From assembly GCA_018664825.1 (NCBI GenBank), contig JABJNO010000020.1, positions 1 to 43,377 on the forward strand: a DNA stretch of 43,377 nucleotides. Direction: 5' to 3'. Both the position numbers and the translations under genes were made by a program. Position 1 is the first letter of the stretch. Each line of letters starts with the position of its first letter. The DNA is from Candidatus Parcubacteria bacterium. GTDB lineage: Bacteria; Patescibacteriota; Patescibacteriia; UBA1558; GWA2-36-10. Below, piece by piece: positions 23,543 to 31,170 of the stretch. Under the pieces are notes generated by a model that had not been told where the DNA came from, made no database searches, and saw only the letters and a list, made by a program, of their open reading frames with translations.

Positions 23543-25660
23543 ATGAAAAAGCTAGCTTTATTAATATTAATAATTTTCGTTTTTGGTGGCTTACAAACCT
23601 CCAGTGTAAAAGCGGTGGGTAGTTATGCGGCGGGTTCTTTGCTGGTTTTGGAGGGAACCGATAATGCAGCTGTTTATTATGTTGGTTCTGATGGTATGAA
23701 ATATGTTTTTCCAGACAGCAAAACATACAATACTTGGTACGATAATTTTGATTACATAGTTCAGGTGTCTATATCCGAGCTAGATAAGTATCCAGATGGA
23801 GGCATTGTTACTTATAGGCCTGGTACCAAGCTGATTACTCATACAAACACGGCCAAGATATACGCTGTTGGTCCAGGGGGGATGCTACATTGGATTCCTA
23901 CAGCCGAAATAGCGGAAGCACTTTATGGACAAGCTTGGCACACTAGGGTTATAGATGTTATTCCTGGATATTTTTCCTCGGGTTATATTTTTGGTTTTGA
24001 TTTATCAGGCAAATATCCAGAGGGAACATTATTAAAAAAAGGAAGTGCCATTTATTATGTACAAGATGAAAGTATTAGGCATTTTAATACTCAAGATGCT
24101 TTTGAGTATAATAATTTTAATTATAGTAATGTAATTGAAGTTGATGATTTATTAGGGTATTCAAATGGAGAGGCTATAACAGGAGAAGAAAGAAGTTTAT
24201 CTGGGTATATGGTTGCCATGCTTTATGTAAATGATCCTCCACCTAATGATGAAGAAGATCCTACTCCTGATCCAGACCCAGTAGATAATGATACAGACAA
24301 CGATGGCTATGATTCTACTGCCAGTGGAGGTACAGATTGTAATGACAATAATTCAGCTATACACCCAGGCGCTACAGATATTTGTGGTAACGGCATAGAC
24401 GAAGATTGTTCAGGGGCTGACCTGGCTTGTCCAGTAGACAATGACACAGACAACGATGGTTATGACTCTGCTGCTAGTGGAGGTAATGATTGTAATGACT
24501 CCAATGCTTCTATCAATCCAGGAATCACAGACATTTGTGGTAATGGTATAGACGAAGATTGTAGTGGGGCTGATTTATCATGTCCGCCACCTGCTACACC
24601 CGGAGAGCCGAGCATCTCTTTATTATCTTCTGATAATTTGATGGAGGGACAAACCATTACTATAAGTGGTAGTGATTTTGGTTCTAAATCTATTGTAGAG
24701 CCTTGGATTTGGGATGACTTGACTCACTCTTCTTATCAAAATTTGAATGACGGAGATTGGATACCAACAGTACAGGGCGGTTCTTCATCTGGGCATTATA
24801 GTGAAACAGGGCAGGTCACAGATCCAGATGCATTGTATGGACATGCTAGTGGTTGGCTTGCATATAGAGATAGTCATCCTCAACAGAGAGTCCCTGGGCG
24901 CGCCTTGTATTCTTGTGAAGGACGCTACGCTACCATATTTGATATTGGCAGGCCTCACGGTGACACAGAGCGCATGTATCTTGATTATTGGTTTTATAGT
25001 ACTTCAGCAAGGACCGGTGGTGGCGGAGACCAATTTAATAAAATTTTTAGAATTAGTCCTAGTACCTCAAGTTATAATCGCTATGGACATACATCAGTAT
25101 ATCCAGGGAGACTTTCTTATAGTGCGGGAGCCTCATCTCCTGACAACCCTGGTGAAGACACCCGTAGAGTATATGAAGATATTTATCCAGTTGAAGGTGA
25201 GTGGTCGCATATTTCAGTTTGGACAGATGGCAGTGGAGGTTTGAATGGTATCTGGGGAGATAGTAATGGCATAGTCAAAATTTGGACTGATAATATTCAG
25301 AAAATTAATATAACTGACGAAGGATACGGCATTGTAGATTTTCCGGATGATGTTATGGGTTTTTCTTTTCTTCATGCCCTTGGCATTGAAGGTGGCAATA
25401 GTCCAGAGGGACATGCAGGTTTTGATAATTTGTGGGGGGATATTTATATAGACAATACCTTGGCTAGAGTTGTGATTGGTGATGCAGCCACCTGGGATCA
25501 GGTGTCTCATTTTGAGCTTCAGATTCCTCGCACAACTTGGAGTGATAGCTCAATAGATATTACGGCCAATCTTGGAAGTTTTACGGCTGGTGAAAGTTTA
25601 TATTTATTTGTAATTGATGAAAATGGTAATGCTAGCGCTGGTTATCCAGTCACCTCGTAG
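23543..25660 (+). CDS. Large secreted protein with YVxxxG repeats, MopE-like Ca-binding repeats and lectin-like C-terminus
   Basis: This 705-residue protein has a signal peptide (residues 1-24, ending VKA). Three to four repeats follow in about 30-220, each of the type YYVGSDGMKYVFPDSKTYNTW, also seen at the end of the preceding M23 protein. Two 51-residue repeats at about 247-348 (DNDTDNDGYDS ... CNDNN ... ICGNGIDEDCSGAD) match the MopE-type putative metal-binding motif and should bind calcium. An IPT/TIG-like strand segment (EGQTITISGSDFGSKS) follows, then about 300 residues of a beta-rich domain resembling jelly-roll/lectin folds. Overall it looks like a surface adhesin or cell-wall-associated protein, possibly paired with the M23 enzyme. 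Confidence 0.75.
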   Translation: MKKLALLILIIFVFGGLQTSSVKAVGSYAAGSLLVLEGTDNAAVYYVGSDGMKYVFPDSKTYNTWYDNFDYIVQVSISELDKYPDGGIVTYRPGTKLITHTNTAKIYAVGPGGMLHWIPTAEIAEALYGQAWHTRVIDVIPGYFSSGYIFGFDLSGKYPEGTLLKKGSAIYYVQDESIRHFNTQDAFEYNNFNYSNVIEVDDLLGYSNGEAITGEERSLSGYMVAMLYVNDPPPNDEEDPTPDPDPVDNDTDNDGYDSTASGGTDCNDNNSAIHPGATDICGNGIDEDCSGADLACPVDNDTDNDGYDSAASGGNDCNDSNASINPGITDICGNGIDEDCSGADLSCPPPATPGEPSISLLSSDNLMEGQTITISGSDFGSKSIVEPWIWDDLTHSSYQNLNDGDWIPTVQGGSSSGHYSETGQVTDPDALYGHASGWLAYRDSHPQQRVPGRALYSCEGRYATIFDIGRPHGDTERMYLDYWFYSTSARTGGGGDQFNKIFRISPSTSSYNRYGHTSVYPGRLSYSAGASSPDNPGEDTRRVYEDIYPVEGEWSHISVWTDGSGGLNGIWGDSNGIVKIWTDNIQKINITDEGYGIVDFPDDVMGFSFLHALGIEGGNSPEGHAGFDNLWGDIYIDNTLARVVIGDAATWDQVSHFELQIPRTTWSDSSIDITANLGSFTAGESLYLFVIDENGNASAGYPVTS
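24281..24586 (+). repeat. Tandem 153-bp coding repeat (two units)
   Basis: Units at 24281-24433 and 24434-24586, each 51 codons, begin with V-D-N-D-T-D-N-D-G-Y-D and end with C-P. Differences between the units include many third-position changes, which indicates an old duplication kept under protein-level selection. Confidence 0.85.
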
Positions 25661-25687
25661 TTTTGGTTTAAAATAAAATTTGTCTTC

Positions 25688-25717
25688 GTCCCCATCAGTT
25701 GATAGGGGTCTTTTTTT
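25688..25717 (+). terminator. Terminator after the secreted-protein gene
   Basis: Stem CCCCATCA/TGATAGGGG with one bulged A, then seven Ts. It ends the 22439-25660 transcript. Confidence 0.85.
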
Positions 25718-25734
25718 ATTTTTATTGATAAACG

Positions 25735-25778
25735 TAATGTCAAGTAGACTTGACATTATATTTTTATGATTATATACT
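25735..25778 (+). promoter_or_regulatory. Strong promoter with overlapping palindromic operator
   Basis: TTGACA (25750-25755), 17 bp, TATACT (25773-25778). A perfect inverted repeat, TAATGTCAAGT / ACTTGACATTA with a 2-bp centre (25735-25758), covers the -35 box, a position where a dimeric regulator would block RNA polymerase. No T-run follows, so it is not a terminator. Confidence 0.7.
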
Positions 25779-25834
25779 TTATATAAGATAAATTATTAAT
25801 CTATTTATATAAAATAGTTAGGAGGTTCAAATAT

Positions 25835-26038
25835 ATGCAAAACATTGATTTGGAAATTAGCTATAATGTTGGTGATATAGTACCAACAGACGGTGAGTAT
25901 GCCTGCGTGCCTTGTGGGTATAAAAAGACATATAGGGCTGGCGAGACTTTTTTGGAGTGTATATCTTGTCTGGATAAATTCAAAGATGTAGATACAGAGG
26001 CTATTACAGATGAGGGTACTTGGGAAAAGGTAAATTAA
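25835..26038 (+). CDS. Small zinc-ribbon protein
   Basis: This 67-residue protein has two CxxC knuckles (C24-C27 in ACVPCGYKKTY and C42-C45 in ECISC), a rubredoxin-like or zinc-ribbon fold that would bind one Zn or Fe. It has a strong SD (AGGAGG at 25820-25825, 9 nt before the ATG), rare in this window, and a consensus promoter carrying a palindrome, so it is probably highly expressed and regulated. Short zinc ribbons of this type occur in stress-related proteins. No partner is in the operon; the next gene has its own promoter element. Function unknown. Confidence 0.75.
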   Translation: MQNIDLEISYNVGDIVPTDGEYACVPCGYKKTYRAGETFLECISCLDKFKDVDTEAITDEGTWEKVN

Positions 26039-26053
26039 GCATAAAATCAAAAT

Positions 26054-26083
26054 ATCGTCTTTTAGGCGATTTTTTGATATACT
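26054..26083 (+). promoter_or_regulatory. Hairpin/T-run element ending 25835 and starting 26115
   Basis: Stem ATCGTC/GGCGAT with loop TTTTA and six Ts (a workable terminator for the upstream gene), running straight into TATACT at 26078-26083. The 18-bp spacing from the first arm matches the other copies. The ATG of the next gene is 31 nt after the -10. Confidence 0.6.
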
Positions 26084-26114
26084 AAAATTAAAGTAATAAA
26101 TTAAAGATAATAGT

Positions 26115-26438
26115 ATGAATTTTAACATTCCAAGCCAAGATAAAGGTGGAGAAAAGACAGAAGCTTTGGGAGTGATAGATTTACAGGTGCAGTTTTTGTC
26201 AGCCGATAGACAAAAATCTGGTAGAGTAATGTGGGATACTATAAATCAGATTATTTTAGAAAAAAAGAAATTAGGACTAAGTGCAGACCAGGCAATAGAG
26301 TTTGATGGCTTGGTAGAAGAATTGACAGGAATAGTAAGTGACGCAGCAATGAAAGATGAGGCTCCTGCCGAAAAAGTTGATTATGCAAAACTAAAAGAAG
26401 TAGCAGAGAGGTTGAATGCTTTTGTAAAAGAATTATAA
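26115..26438 (+). CDS. Hypothetical small helical protein
   Basis: This 107-residue soluble protein is probably all-helical (VQFLSADRQKSGRVMWDTIN ... EFDGLVEELTGIVSDAAM ... KLKEVAERLNAFVKEL). It has no Cys, signal or membrane segment. It is monocistronic with its own promoter element and a terminator at 26454-26477. No family recognised. Confidence 0.6.
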   Translation: MNFNIPSQDKGGEKTEALGVIDLQVQFLSADRQKSGRVMWDTINQIILEKKKLGLSADQAIEFDGLVEELTGIVSDAAMKDEAPAEKVDYAKLKEVAERLNAFVKEL

Positions 26439-26453
26439 TTATTGGAGAATTCC

Positions 26454-26477
26454 AAAAAACAGCTTAGGCTGTTTTTT
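26454..26477 (+). terminator. Terminator of 26115 gene
   Basis: Six As, stem ACAGC/GCTGT with loop TTAG, six Ts. Confidence 0.8.
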
Positions 26478-26485
26478 ATTTAAAT

Positions 26486-26514
26486 AAAAAAGGAGGGATA
26501 CAGGGATCCCTCCT
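26486..26514 (-). terminator. Terminator of 26548 gene
   Basis: Minus strand stem AGGAGGGAT/ATCCCTCCT (9 bp) with loop CCCTGT, then six Ts. It stands back to back with the plus-strand terminator at 26454-26477. Confidence 0.85.
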
Positions 26515-26547
26515 ACGCTATATTGAGTTCAGGTTGCCTATTGGCAA

Positions 26548-27063
26548 TTATGAATTACTCTCTATGAAACTGCTTGTGATTTGAGAAAGTTGTTCAGAAT
26601 TCGCAAATCCGAGTTCTTCCCAAGTGACCAAACCATTGGTTACGCCTTGTCGAATGTCTTTGACAACCTTCATTACCACACCCCTATCGGCCAAGATGTC
26701 TGTCCGTAGGGCTTGGGCCAAATCTTTTAGCTCAGCAATTTGGTTTTTCGTATGGAGTTGATCCAAGCCTTGGCTTGTAATAGCCAATTCTTCCCAAGTG
26801 ACCAAACCATCAGCTACATCTTTTTTGATTGCAGCAACAAGAACTTTTTCTTTCTCCGTGTAATAATGTTGGTCCTTGATCTTTTGGAGTGTATTCAAAC
26901 ATTCTGCGACGTCTGTTCTATGAAGAGCATTGACGATAGTCTGTTCAAAAGTGAGGGTGACAACATTGTTGTCCGTGGAATCAGACTGGCTACAGCCAGA
27001 AGACAGTAGGCAGCCGAGCACCAAAATAATGACGGAAACGAGAGTGATTCGGTTGAAATTCAT
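26548..27063 (-). CDS. Small lipoprotein with internal WEEL repeat
   Basis: This 171-residue protein starts with a lipoprotein-type signal (SVIILVLGCLLSSGCSQS; lipid-acceptor candidate C24). The rest is helical with an internal repeat of about 65 residues: VADGLVTWEELAI and VTNGLVTWEELGF, both preceded by an (A/D)LR/KK-D-I-type helix. It has an SD (AAGGAGA at plus 27070-27075), a consensus promoter at 27164-27192 and its own terminator. Base composition is richer in G and C than the neighbours, as with the other lipoproteins at 34180 and 34652. Function unknown. Confidence 0.7.
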   Translation of the reverse strand: MNFNRITLVSVIILVLGCLLSSGCSQSDSTDNNVVTLTFEQTIVNALHRTDVAECLNTLQKIKDQHYYTEKEKVLVAAIKKDVADGLVTWEELAITSQGLDQLHTKNQIAELKDLAQALRTDILADRGVVMKVVKDIRQGVTNGLVTWEELGFANSEQLSQITSSFIESNS

Positions 27064-27163
27064 GGTTTTCTCCTTGATTCAGCGGTTTTTAGACTGCGAT
27101 CGACTTGATTCTGATTTTTTATTTCATATTTTATAGGTGTAAAAGGACATTTGATAATATAGA

Positions 27164-27192
27164 AATATAACATAAAATAGCGTTTTTGTCAA
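27164..27192 (-). promoter_or_regulatory. Consensus promoter of 26548 lipoprotein gene
   Basis: Minus strand TTGACA (plus 27187-27192), 17 bp, TATATT (plus 27164-27169). The leader of about 95 nt contains a GATCG-rich stretch just before the SD. Confidence 0.75.
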
Positions 27193-27237
27193 TGATGAGC
27201 TGTAGATCAAAAAAAGGGTTTAAAGTAGGTTTATTGG

Positions 27238-27266
27238 TTGACTATTTGGCTTATTTAGGGCAGAAT
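27238..27266 (+). promoter_or_regulatory. Promoter of glycosyltransferase gene, leaderless start
   Basis: TTGACT (27238-27243), 17 bp, CAGAAT (27261-27266), then 7 nt to the ATG at 27274. The -10 is weak but the spacing is right. Confidence 0.5.
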
Positions 27267-27273
27267 ATAAAAT

Positions 27274-28359
27274 ATGAAAATAATCTTAGCCACACCACTT
27301 TTCCCACCGGAAATTGAGGCATTATCTACATATACAAAGGATTTGGCAGAGCATTTGAAAAATGATCATGATATTGTGGTAGCTGCTTATGCAACTCGTG
27401 TAGAAAAGATGTCAGGTATAGATATATTAAAAATAAATAAACGCCGTCCACTTGTGGTCAGGCTTTTTAATTTTACTGTTAAACTCTTCGGAGCATCCAA
27501 GGGGGCTGATGTTATTTATGCTCAAAATGCAGTAGCGGTAGGCTTACCTGCTATTATTGTCAAAAGTTTAAAAAGAATTCCAGTGGTTATTAATTTTGCC
27601 GAAGACGAAGCTTGGAAAAGAGCGATGAGTCAAAATCTTAGTAACAGGTCATTGGTGGATTTTTTGAAAAATGAATGTCCTGACAAAAAAAATCATCAGA
27701 TTATAAATTTGCAAGGTTGGGTGTTGAAGCATGCCACTAAGGTCATGGTATCATCTCAAGCTATGGCAGATATTGTATCTGAAAGTTATCATGTTCCAAA
27801 AGATAAAATAATAGTGAACTATCGTCCAGAAGATAAAGTTCAAAAATTATCTCTTCCTGTTGAAGTAAAAAAAGGACAAATTTTTACAACTGGTCGACTA
27901 GTTGATTGGGCGGGTTATGATAGATTGATTCAGGCGATGACAAAATTAGAAAATGCCAAGTTGATTATTGCTGGTGATGGGCCAGCTCGAAAAGGTTTTG
28001 AAAAATTATCCAAAGAATTAGGAGTAGAAGATAGAGTAAAATTTTTGGGTCAAATATCTAGAGCTGAAAACTGGCATTTGCGTAAAACTTCCCAAGTATA
28101 TTTTGCAAATTTTTCTAATAATAATTTTTTGAGAGAAACATCCCTAAGCTTACTTGCGGGCGTCCCAGTGATTGCCTTTGACACAGCCTTGGCTAGAGAG
28201 ATTTTGTCAGAAAACCTAGTAGACAAAAATAATTTAGCAGATAAACTAAAAACTTTATTGGAGAACAGTCATACAAAATCAAAATTACCCGAAAAATTTT
28301 CTTGGGCCACTCACTTGAATAAATTGAATAGTATTTTTGAGGGCTTTATTAAAAAATAG
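27274..28359 (+). CDS. Glycosyltransferase, GT4-like (GT-B fold)
   Basis: This 361-residue protein starts MKIILATPLFPPEIEALSTY, as in GT4 glycosyltransferases, and its C-lobe shows GRLVDWAGYDRLIQAM, AKLIIAGDGPARKGFEKLSK and a donor-site segment (SLLAGVPVIAFDTALAREIL) where the family's E-x7-E lies. A retaining transfer from a nucleotide-sugar is expected. Its stop is one base from the next ATG (28361), so the two are co-translated. Nearby epimerase, GtrA and a second GT4 suggest surface glycan assembly. Acceptor unknown. Confidence 0.85.
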   Translation: MKIILATPLFPPEIEALSTYTKDLAEHLKNDHDIVVAAYATRVEKMSGIDILKINKRRPLVVRLFNFTVKLFGASKGADVIYAQNAVAVGLPAIIVKSLKRIPVVINFAEDEAWKRAMSQNLSNRSLVDFLKNECPDKKNHQIINLQGWVLKHATKVMVSSQAMADIVSESYHVPKDKIIVNYRPEDKVQKLSLPVEVKKGQIFTTGRLVDWAGYDRLIQAMTKLENAKLIIAGDGPARKGFEKLSKELGVEDRVKFLGQISRAENWHLRKTSQVYFANFSNNNFLRETSLSLLAGVPVIAFDTALAREILSENLVDKNNLADKLKTLLENSHTKSKLPEKFSWATHLNKLNSIFEGFIKK

Positions 28360-28360
28360 T

Positions 28361-29449
28361 ATGGATAACAAATATAAAAAACAATGGCAAGAATATAAAG
28401 AGGCCGAGCTAAAAATAGTTCGTCCGATTTTGAGCGAGCTTGGTTTTGAACTTGATGACAAGCAAGTCCATATTGGAGGAGAGCGTTATATAACTGGTGG
28501 CAAAAAACTAGTACTTTTGGGAAAGCAAAAAGACAACAACAAAAAAGTAGTTATCAAAGTCAGTCGAGATGAAATGCGCTCAGCAGAAATCAAACATGAG
28601 TGGAAATGTCGTCAGATTTTACAAAAAATCAACTTTGCTTATCATATTTTCTTTACTCCAAAAGAAATACTATATACCAAGAAAAATGGTTTTACTATAT
28701 TTGTCACTCGTTTTATAGACCAAAAATCAACCTTTTTGGATAGACCGCTGGAAAGTCAGTTTTTCTTGAGTTTAAAGGCCCTTGAGGCCCAAGAGGGTGT
28801 CCACGCCACTACTTATGAGCATACTAGTACTATCAAACAGACTTTTGGTATGTGGAACTCACAGGAGTATATAGCTAGCTTTGATAAGTATTATACGAAT
28901 ACAATTGTTCAACTACCAGAAAATATCAAAGTAAAAAAACTACTTACTAAAGCTAAGGATTTTTTATCTCAAAATATTGAGACTATTGATTTGTATTCAG
29001 ACTTTTTGACCCACTGGGATTTGGTACCTCATAATTTTCGTGTTTTAGAAAACGATATTTATCTTCTGGATTATTCATCTATTCGTTTTGGAAACAAATA
29101 CGAAGGTTGGGCTAGATTTATAAATTTTATGACTCTTTACAATCGACCCTTAGAAGAAAAACTAGTAGAGTACGTAAAAGAAAATAGAAACGAACAAGAA
29201 TTTTTATCTTTACAGTTGATGAGGGTGTTTAGGTTAGGAGAACTTATCTGGTACTATGCCAACACTTTGGATAAAGCAGAGGGAAATCTACTCCAACTAA
29301 ACAAAAAACGCATCGACCTATGGGCCAATGTGTTGGAGGGGGTGCTAGAAAATAAAAATATAGACTACAAGATAATTGAAGAGTATAAAATAGATAGAGA
29401 CAAGCTAAGAGACGAAGAAGAAAAAGAGCGTCAACAAGATTTGCACTAG
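28361..29449 (+). CDS. APH/choline-kinase-fold protein
   Basis: This 362-residue protein has N-lobe lysine KKVVIKVSRDEM, the Brenner motif HWDLVPHN (H218, D220, N225) and the metal-binding acid in YLLDYSS (D237). All key residues are present, unlike the 5742 protein. Family members phosphorylate small hydroxyl substrates. Coupled to the GT4 gene by a one-base gap, so a sugar or glycan intermediate may be the substrate (inference). The last codons overlap the converging HD gene by 4 bp at CTAG. Confidence 0.75.
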   Translation: MDNKYKKQWQEYKEAELKIVRPILSELGFELDDKQVHIGGERYITGGKKLVLLGKQKDNNKKVVIKVSRDEMRSAEIKHEWKCRQILQKINFAYHIFFTPKEILYTKKNGFTIFVTRFIDQKSTFLDRPLESQFFLSLKALEAQEGVHATTYEHTSTIKQTFGMWNSQEYIASFDKYYTNTIVQLPENIKVKKLLTKAKDFLSQNIETIDLYSDFLTHWDLVPHNFRVLENDIYLLDYSSIRFGNKYEGWARFINFMTLYNRPLEEKLVEYVKENRNEQEFLSLQLMRVFRLGELIWYYANTLDKAEGNLLQLNKKRIDLWANVLEGVLENKNIDYKIIEEYKIDRDKLRDEEEKERQQDLH

Positions 29450-29991
29450 TCGAGGGCCTCTGCTTGACGCAAAAGTTTTTCGTATTTATTTATCAAAGGA
29501 TGTGACCAGGTGCTTTTATACATTTTAAGCATTTCATTTTCAAACCACATCTTTTTTTCTTTGCCTCGATTAAATTTTTGCCAAATTTCAGGGCCCATTT
29601 CTGCATGACCTGCTATCAAGCTTTCTAAGTTGTGTATTTTATCAGTTACAGAAACAGCCTTGGCGTCAGCCGGGGCATTTTTTATACTTTCCACATGTTT
29701 GGCTTTTCTATCTTCCCATTCTAGGCTTTTGTCTTCACTCAAAGGCAAAACCAATTCAAGTACTTCTTTACCCAATTCTTTTTCTAGTTGTTCAGCTGTA
29801 AATTTTGTATCTTCCAAGACATCGTGGACTAGGGCTGCGGCGATTACCTTTGGTTCAAAACCAAGTTCTTGAAGTTTAAAAGCCACCATCATAGGATGGA
29901 GGATATATGGAGCATTGTTTGTTTTTCTTTTTTGATCTCCGTGAGCAGTTACCATGATATGGGCTGCTTTTTCGATTAGGCTTGTTTCCAT
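29446..29991 (-). CDS. HD-domain hydrolase, RelA/SpoT-hydrolase-like
   Basis: This 181-residue protein has the HD metal ligands H32 (ILHPM), H56-D57 (LVHDVLEDT, with E60/D61) and D117 (TDKIHN), the layout of SpoT-type (p)ppGpp hydrolases and stand-alone MESH1-like enzymes. No synthetase domain is present. It could also be another nucleotide phosphohydrolase. Its start overlaps the end of the upstream GT gene by 16 bp, so it is the last gene of a three-gene minus operon. Confidence 0.8.
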   Translation of the reverse strand: METSLIEKAAHIMVTAHGDQKRKTNNAPYILHPMMVAFKLQELGFEPKVIAAALVHDVLEDTKFTAEQLEKELGKEVLELVLPLSEDKSLEWEDRKAKHVESIKNAPADAKAVSVTDKIHNLESLIAGHAEMGPEIWQKFNRGKEKKMWFENEMLKMYKSTWSHPLINKYEKLLRQAEALD

Positions 29992-31169
29992 AGTTTTTCA
30001 AATATATTTTTTTGCATGTTTTCAGCGACCAGGTCCCAGTTGTATTTATTGGTGACCATGTTGTGGGATGTGGCAGTTATTTTATTTACTTTTTCTGGAT
30101 TAGCCAAGATATCTTTGATAGCTTGAGTGATTTGTTCTGGTTTATCTTTTTCGACAACCCAGGCTGTCTCATCAGAAATAAATTCAGCCAAACCACCTTC
30201 TTGGGTAGCAATTACGGGTAATCTAGAGGCCATAGCAGATAAAAAGGCGTTTCCTAGGCCCTCAGAACGACTAGGACAGACGAAGATATCTGATATCTGA
30301 CGGTATTTACTTACTTCGGTTCTATCTACTCGCCCTACAAAGATTACTCTATTTTCTATATTTAGTTCTTTGGCCAAATTTTTTAGCATTTTTTCTTCAG
30401 GACCATCGCCAACCAATAAAAATTTTATATTATCCGGTAAATTTACCATAGCTCTCAGTGTATTTTCTGTACCTTTTTGGTGGACAAGACGGGCGGTATT
30501 TACCAGGTAGATTTCATTTTCTTTTTTATCAAATTTTTTCTTTAATTCATTTAGTTCAGATTCGGTACTGACAGGAAATAGGGCTCGAGGATTGGCGCCA
30601 TTGGGAATTATCTTTATTTTTTCATCTTTGACACCACGGCGTTTAGCCCAATCACCTAGATGTTTTGAAATTGCCTGAACAAAATCAGCTTTGAGAAAAG
30701 CCTTTTTAAAAATTCCGCTCAATGGTTTCATCTTTTTTTCTATATAGTCAGTGGGGTCACCTTCTTGTAGGGTCAACACATATTTGGTTTTTGGAGAAAA
30801 TATTTTGAATATTACAGCAGGTACTCCGGCAGAGTGAGCCATCATGGACCAAATTGCATCAAATTTGTATTTACGGTTTAGCATCAATCCTTTGACAGGG
30901 GACAAAAACTGATAGATGGGCTTGTTTAGGTCTAGGGGTATTTTTCCTAGGTCTTCAAATGTAGGATTTGGTTTGACTAAGCCGATACGATGTACAAAAA
31001 CATTGCCAATCTTTTCTTCGGTTGCTAATTTTGAGTTGTATCTCAATGTCACCATATGAAACTCAATATCATCTGGACTAATTCGATCAGTGATTTCTTT
31101 GATTGCAGCCTCTGCTCCACTAACGTTGTTTGGATAGTAGGCTAGTGAAAAGATTAGTATTCGTTTCAT
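29976..31169 (-). CDS. Glycosyltransferase, GT4-like
   Basis: This 397-residue GT-B protein starts MKRILIFSLAYYPNNVSGAE. The C-lobe has NTARLVHQKGTENTLRAM, KFLLVGDGPEEKMLKNLAKE and the donor-site PSRSEGLGNAFLSAMASRLP (E-x7-E region), typical of GT4 transferases. A longer start at 31190 would overlap the epimerase; the ATG at 31169 leaves a one-base gap, the usual arrangement here. It probably adds a sugar to a lipid- or protein-linked glycan together with the epimerase product. Confidence 0.88.
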   Translation of the reverse strand: MKRILIFSLAYYPNNVSGAEAAIKEITDRISPDDIEFHMVTLRYNSKLATEEKIGNVFVHRIGLVKPNPTFEDLGKIPLDLNKPIYQFLSPVKGLMLNRKYKFDAIWSMMAHSAGVPAVIFKIFSPKTKYVLTLQEGDPTDYIEKKMKPLSGIFKKAFLKADFVQAISKHLGDWAKRRGVKDEKIKIIPNGANPRALFPVSTESELNELKKKFDKKENEIYLVNTARLVHQKGTENTLRAMVNLPDNIKFLLVGDGPEEKMLKNLAKELNIENRVIFVGRVDRTEVSKYRQISDIFVCPSRSEGLGNAFLSAMASRLPVIATQEGGLAEFISDETAWVVEKDKPEQITQAIKDILANPEKVNKITATSHNMVTNKYNWDLVAENMQKNIFEKLWKQA

Positions 31170-31170
31170 A

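Noticed and set aside
24747-25244. 165-codon plus frame inside the 23543 gene
   Set aside because: Shadow frame within a long gene with clear domain structure; no start signals.
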